From: an uncultured Verrucomicrobiota bacterium
Lineage (GTDB): Bacteria > Verrucomicrobiota > Kiritimatiellia > RFP12 > UBA1067
Length of the DNA: 7,655 nucleotides
Assembly: GCA_946543025.1 (NCBI GenBank)
Contig: CAMNLN010000170.1
Span: forward strand, 1 to 7,655
Reading direction: 5' to 3'
Shown here: positions 6,658 to 7,655 of the stretch, piece after piece
Layout of the letters: each line of letters starts with the position of its first letter
Numbering within the stretch: the first letter of the stretch is position 1
Notes under the pieces: generated by a model
What the model was told of the DNA's origin: nothing
What the model saw: only the letters and a program-made list of their open reading frames with translations
Databases searched by the model: none
Program-made: the position numbers and the translations under genes

Positions 6658-7655
6658 TCACCCTTCAACGCTCCTCCAGAAACGTATCAGAGCCTCAAGA
6701 AAGTAATAGTCGCCGTAGTTGAGCGCCGCGTCCACGTCGCCGCCGCCGGGCTTGTTGGCCACGCCGTGCATAAGCAGGAAGTTGCCGTTCTCGCCCGTCT
6801 TAGCAAAGTACGCCGGCGAGGCCAGCGACAGGAGCGAACGGACAGCGAAGGCGCGATAGGCCCGCCCGCGTTCCGCAGGCACGTATGCCGCAAGTTCCAG
6901 AAACGCGCTCGCGAAGATGGCGGCGGCGGAGGTGTCGCGCTCCTCGTTCGGGATGTTCGGCGCCTTGAAGTCCCAGTAGGTAATCTTGTCGGCGGGCAGG
7001 TTCGGCGCCGCGAGCACGTAGTCGGCGCAACGCATGGCGCGCTCGAGATAGGCGGGATCCTTCGTCTCGCGATACATCATCGTGAAGCCATAGGCGGCCC
7101 AGGCCTGGCCGCGCGCCCAGGTGCCGTCGGCGGAAGCGCCCTGCCCGGCGCGGTAGGAGTAGATCTTGCCGTTCTCGGGGTTGTAGTCGAGGATGTGGTA
7201 GGCGCTGGAATCGGGACGGAAGTGGTTGCGGTTCGTCTTGTCGGCGTGCGACTTCGCCACAGCAAGGAATTTCTCGTCGCCGCCATTCTTCGCCGCCCAC
7301 TCCAGCAGCTCCAGGTTCATCATGTTGTCCACGATCACGAGGTAGTGGTCCCTGTTCATCTTGCCGCCCGCCTTGCCGCTGTTCCACGAGCGGATGAGGC
7401 CGAGTTTCGCGTCGTAGCGCGTAACGAGCGCGGCCGCGCCGTCCAGGAGGATGTCCTTGTATTCCGGCTTCGGCGCGAGGCGCAGGGCGTTGCCCACGCT
7501 CGTCATCAGCATGAAGCCGATGTCATGGTTGTCGGTGTAATGGCGGATCTGATCCTGGATGGCGGTGAACTTCTCCGCCGCCGCCTTCAGGTCCTCGGCC
7601 TTCGTGTACTCGTAGAGGTACCAGAGCGAGCCGGGGAAGAAGCCGCTGCACCAGT
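6658..7655 (-). CDS. GH88 unsaturated glucuronyl hydrolase (N-terminus cut by window edge)
   Basis: The last 331 residues are visible, ending at TGA 6660-6658. The reading begins in frame at 7653 with WCSGFFPGSLWYLYEYT, a hallmark near the N-terminus of GH88. NHDIGF follows (D44 in window numbering), then IVDNMMNLELL (D109). The 65-residue spacing fits the two key aspartates of Bacillus GL1 UGL (D88 and D149). Later come NHFRPDSSAYHILDYNP, then GQGASADGTWARGQAWAAYGF, matching the substrate-binding block. The family hydrates and cleaves the 4,5-unsaturated uronic acid from oligosaccharides made by polysaccharide lyases (glycosaminoglycans, xanthan, gellan and others). About 40-60 N-terminal residues are missing, so whether it is exported cannot be told. 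GH105 is the nearest alternative, but the motifs favour GH88. It is the first visible gene of the cluster, 27 bp before the peptidase start. Confidence 0.92.
   Translation of the reverse strand, partial: WCSGFFPGSLWYLYEYTKAEDLKAAAEKFTAIQDQIRHYTDNHDIGFMLMTSVGNALRLAPKPEYKDILLDGAAALVTRYDAKLGLIRSWNSGKAGGKMNRDHYLVIVDNMMNLELLEWAAKNGGDEKFLAVAKSHADKTNRNHFRPDSSAYHILDYNPENGKIYSYRAGQGASADGTWARGQAWAAYGFTMMYRETKDPAYLERAMRCADYVLAAPNLPADKITYWDFKAPNIPNEERDTSAAAIFASAFLELAAYVPAERGRAYRAFAVRSLLSLASPAYFAKTGENGNFLLMHGVANKPGGGDVDAALNYGDYYFLEALIRFWRSVEG

Noticed and set aside
6645..6672. Repeated CGTTGAA on the minus strand around the end of the GH88 gene
   Set aside because: Two 7-base copies in a short stretch are too short and too few to support a repeat element or binding site.

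Overview
The window is GC-rich, about 95% coding, and every supported gene lies on the minus strand, so the gene order is read from right to left. There are five genes: one is cut by the right edge, one by the left edge, and three are complete. No RNA gene, mobile element, CRISPR array or large repeat was seen. The best guess at source is a polysaccharide-degrading bacterium of the PVC group, most likely Kiritimatiellota or a related Verrucomicrobiota/Lentisphaerota lineage. That guess rests on a large secreted CotH-type protein with lectin-like and Ig-like domains and a tail containing YVAGTDPAD, next to a GH88 glycosidase. It comes from remembered family resemblance, not from a search.

Right to middle (7655 to 3433, minus) is a tightly packed, probably co-transcribed cluster. 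In order it encodes a GH88 unsaturated glucuronyl hydrolase (5' end missing), a secreted C39-like/papain-fold cysteine peptidase, a cytoplasmic sugar kinase resembling N-acetylhexosamine 1-kinase (NahK), and a 214-residue protein that may be a free-standing OB-fold-like domain related to the N-terminus of DRB0094-type RNA ligases. The gaps are 27 bp, 4 bp and a 1-nt overlap, which suggests translational coupling at the last two junctions.

Left (3347 to 1, minus) is a large secreted protein with a CotH kinase domain. It is separated from the cluster by 85 bp holding a good sigma70-like promoter and a strong ribosome binding site, which together favour a GTG start. Its C-terminus runs off the left edge.

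A working model (inference) is use of uronic-acid-containing host or algal glycans such as glycosaminoglycans. GH88 cleaves lyase-generated unsaturated disaccharides, the NahK-like kinase phosphorylates the released N-acetylhexosamine at C1, and the secreted peptidase could attack the protein part of a proteoglycan or glycoprotein. The roles of the CotH protein and the small protein in this scheme are unknown.
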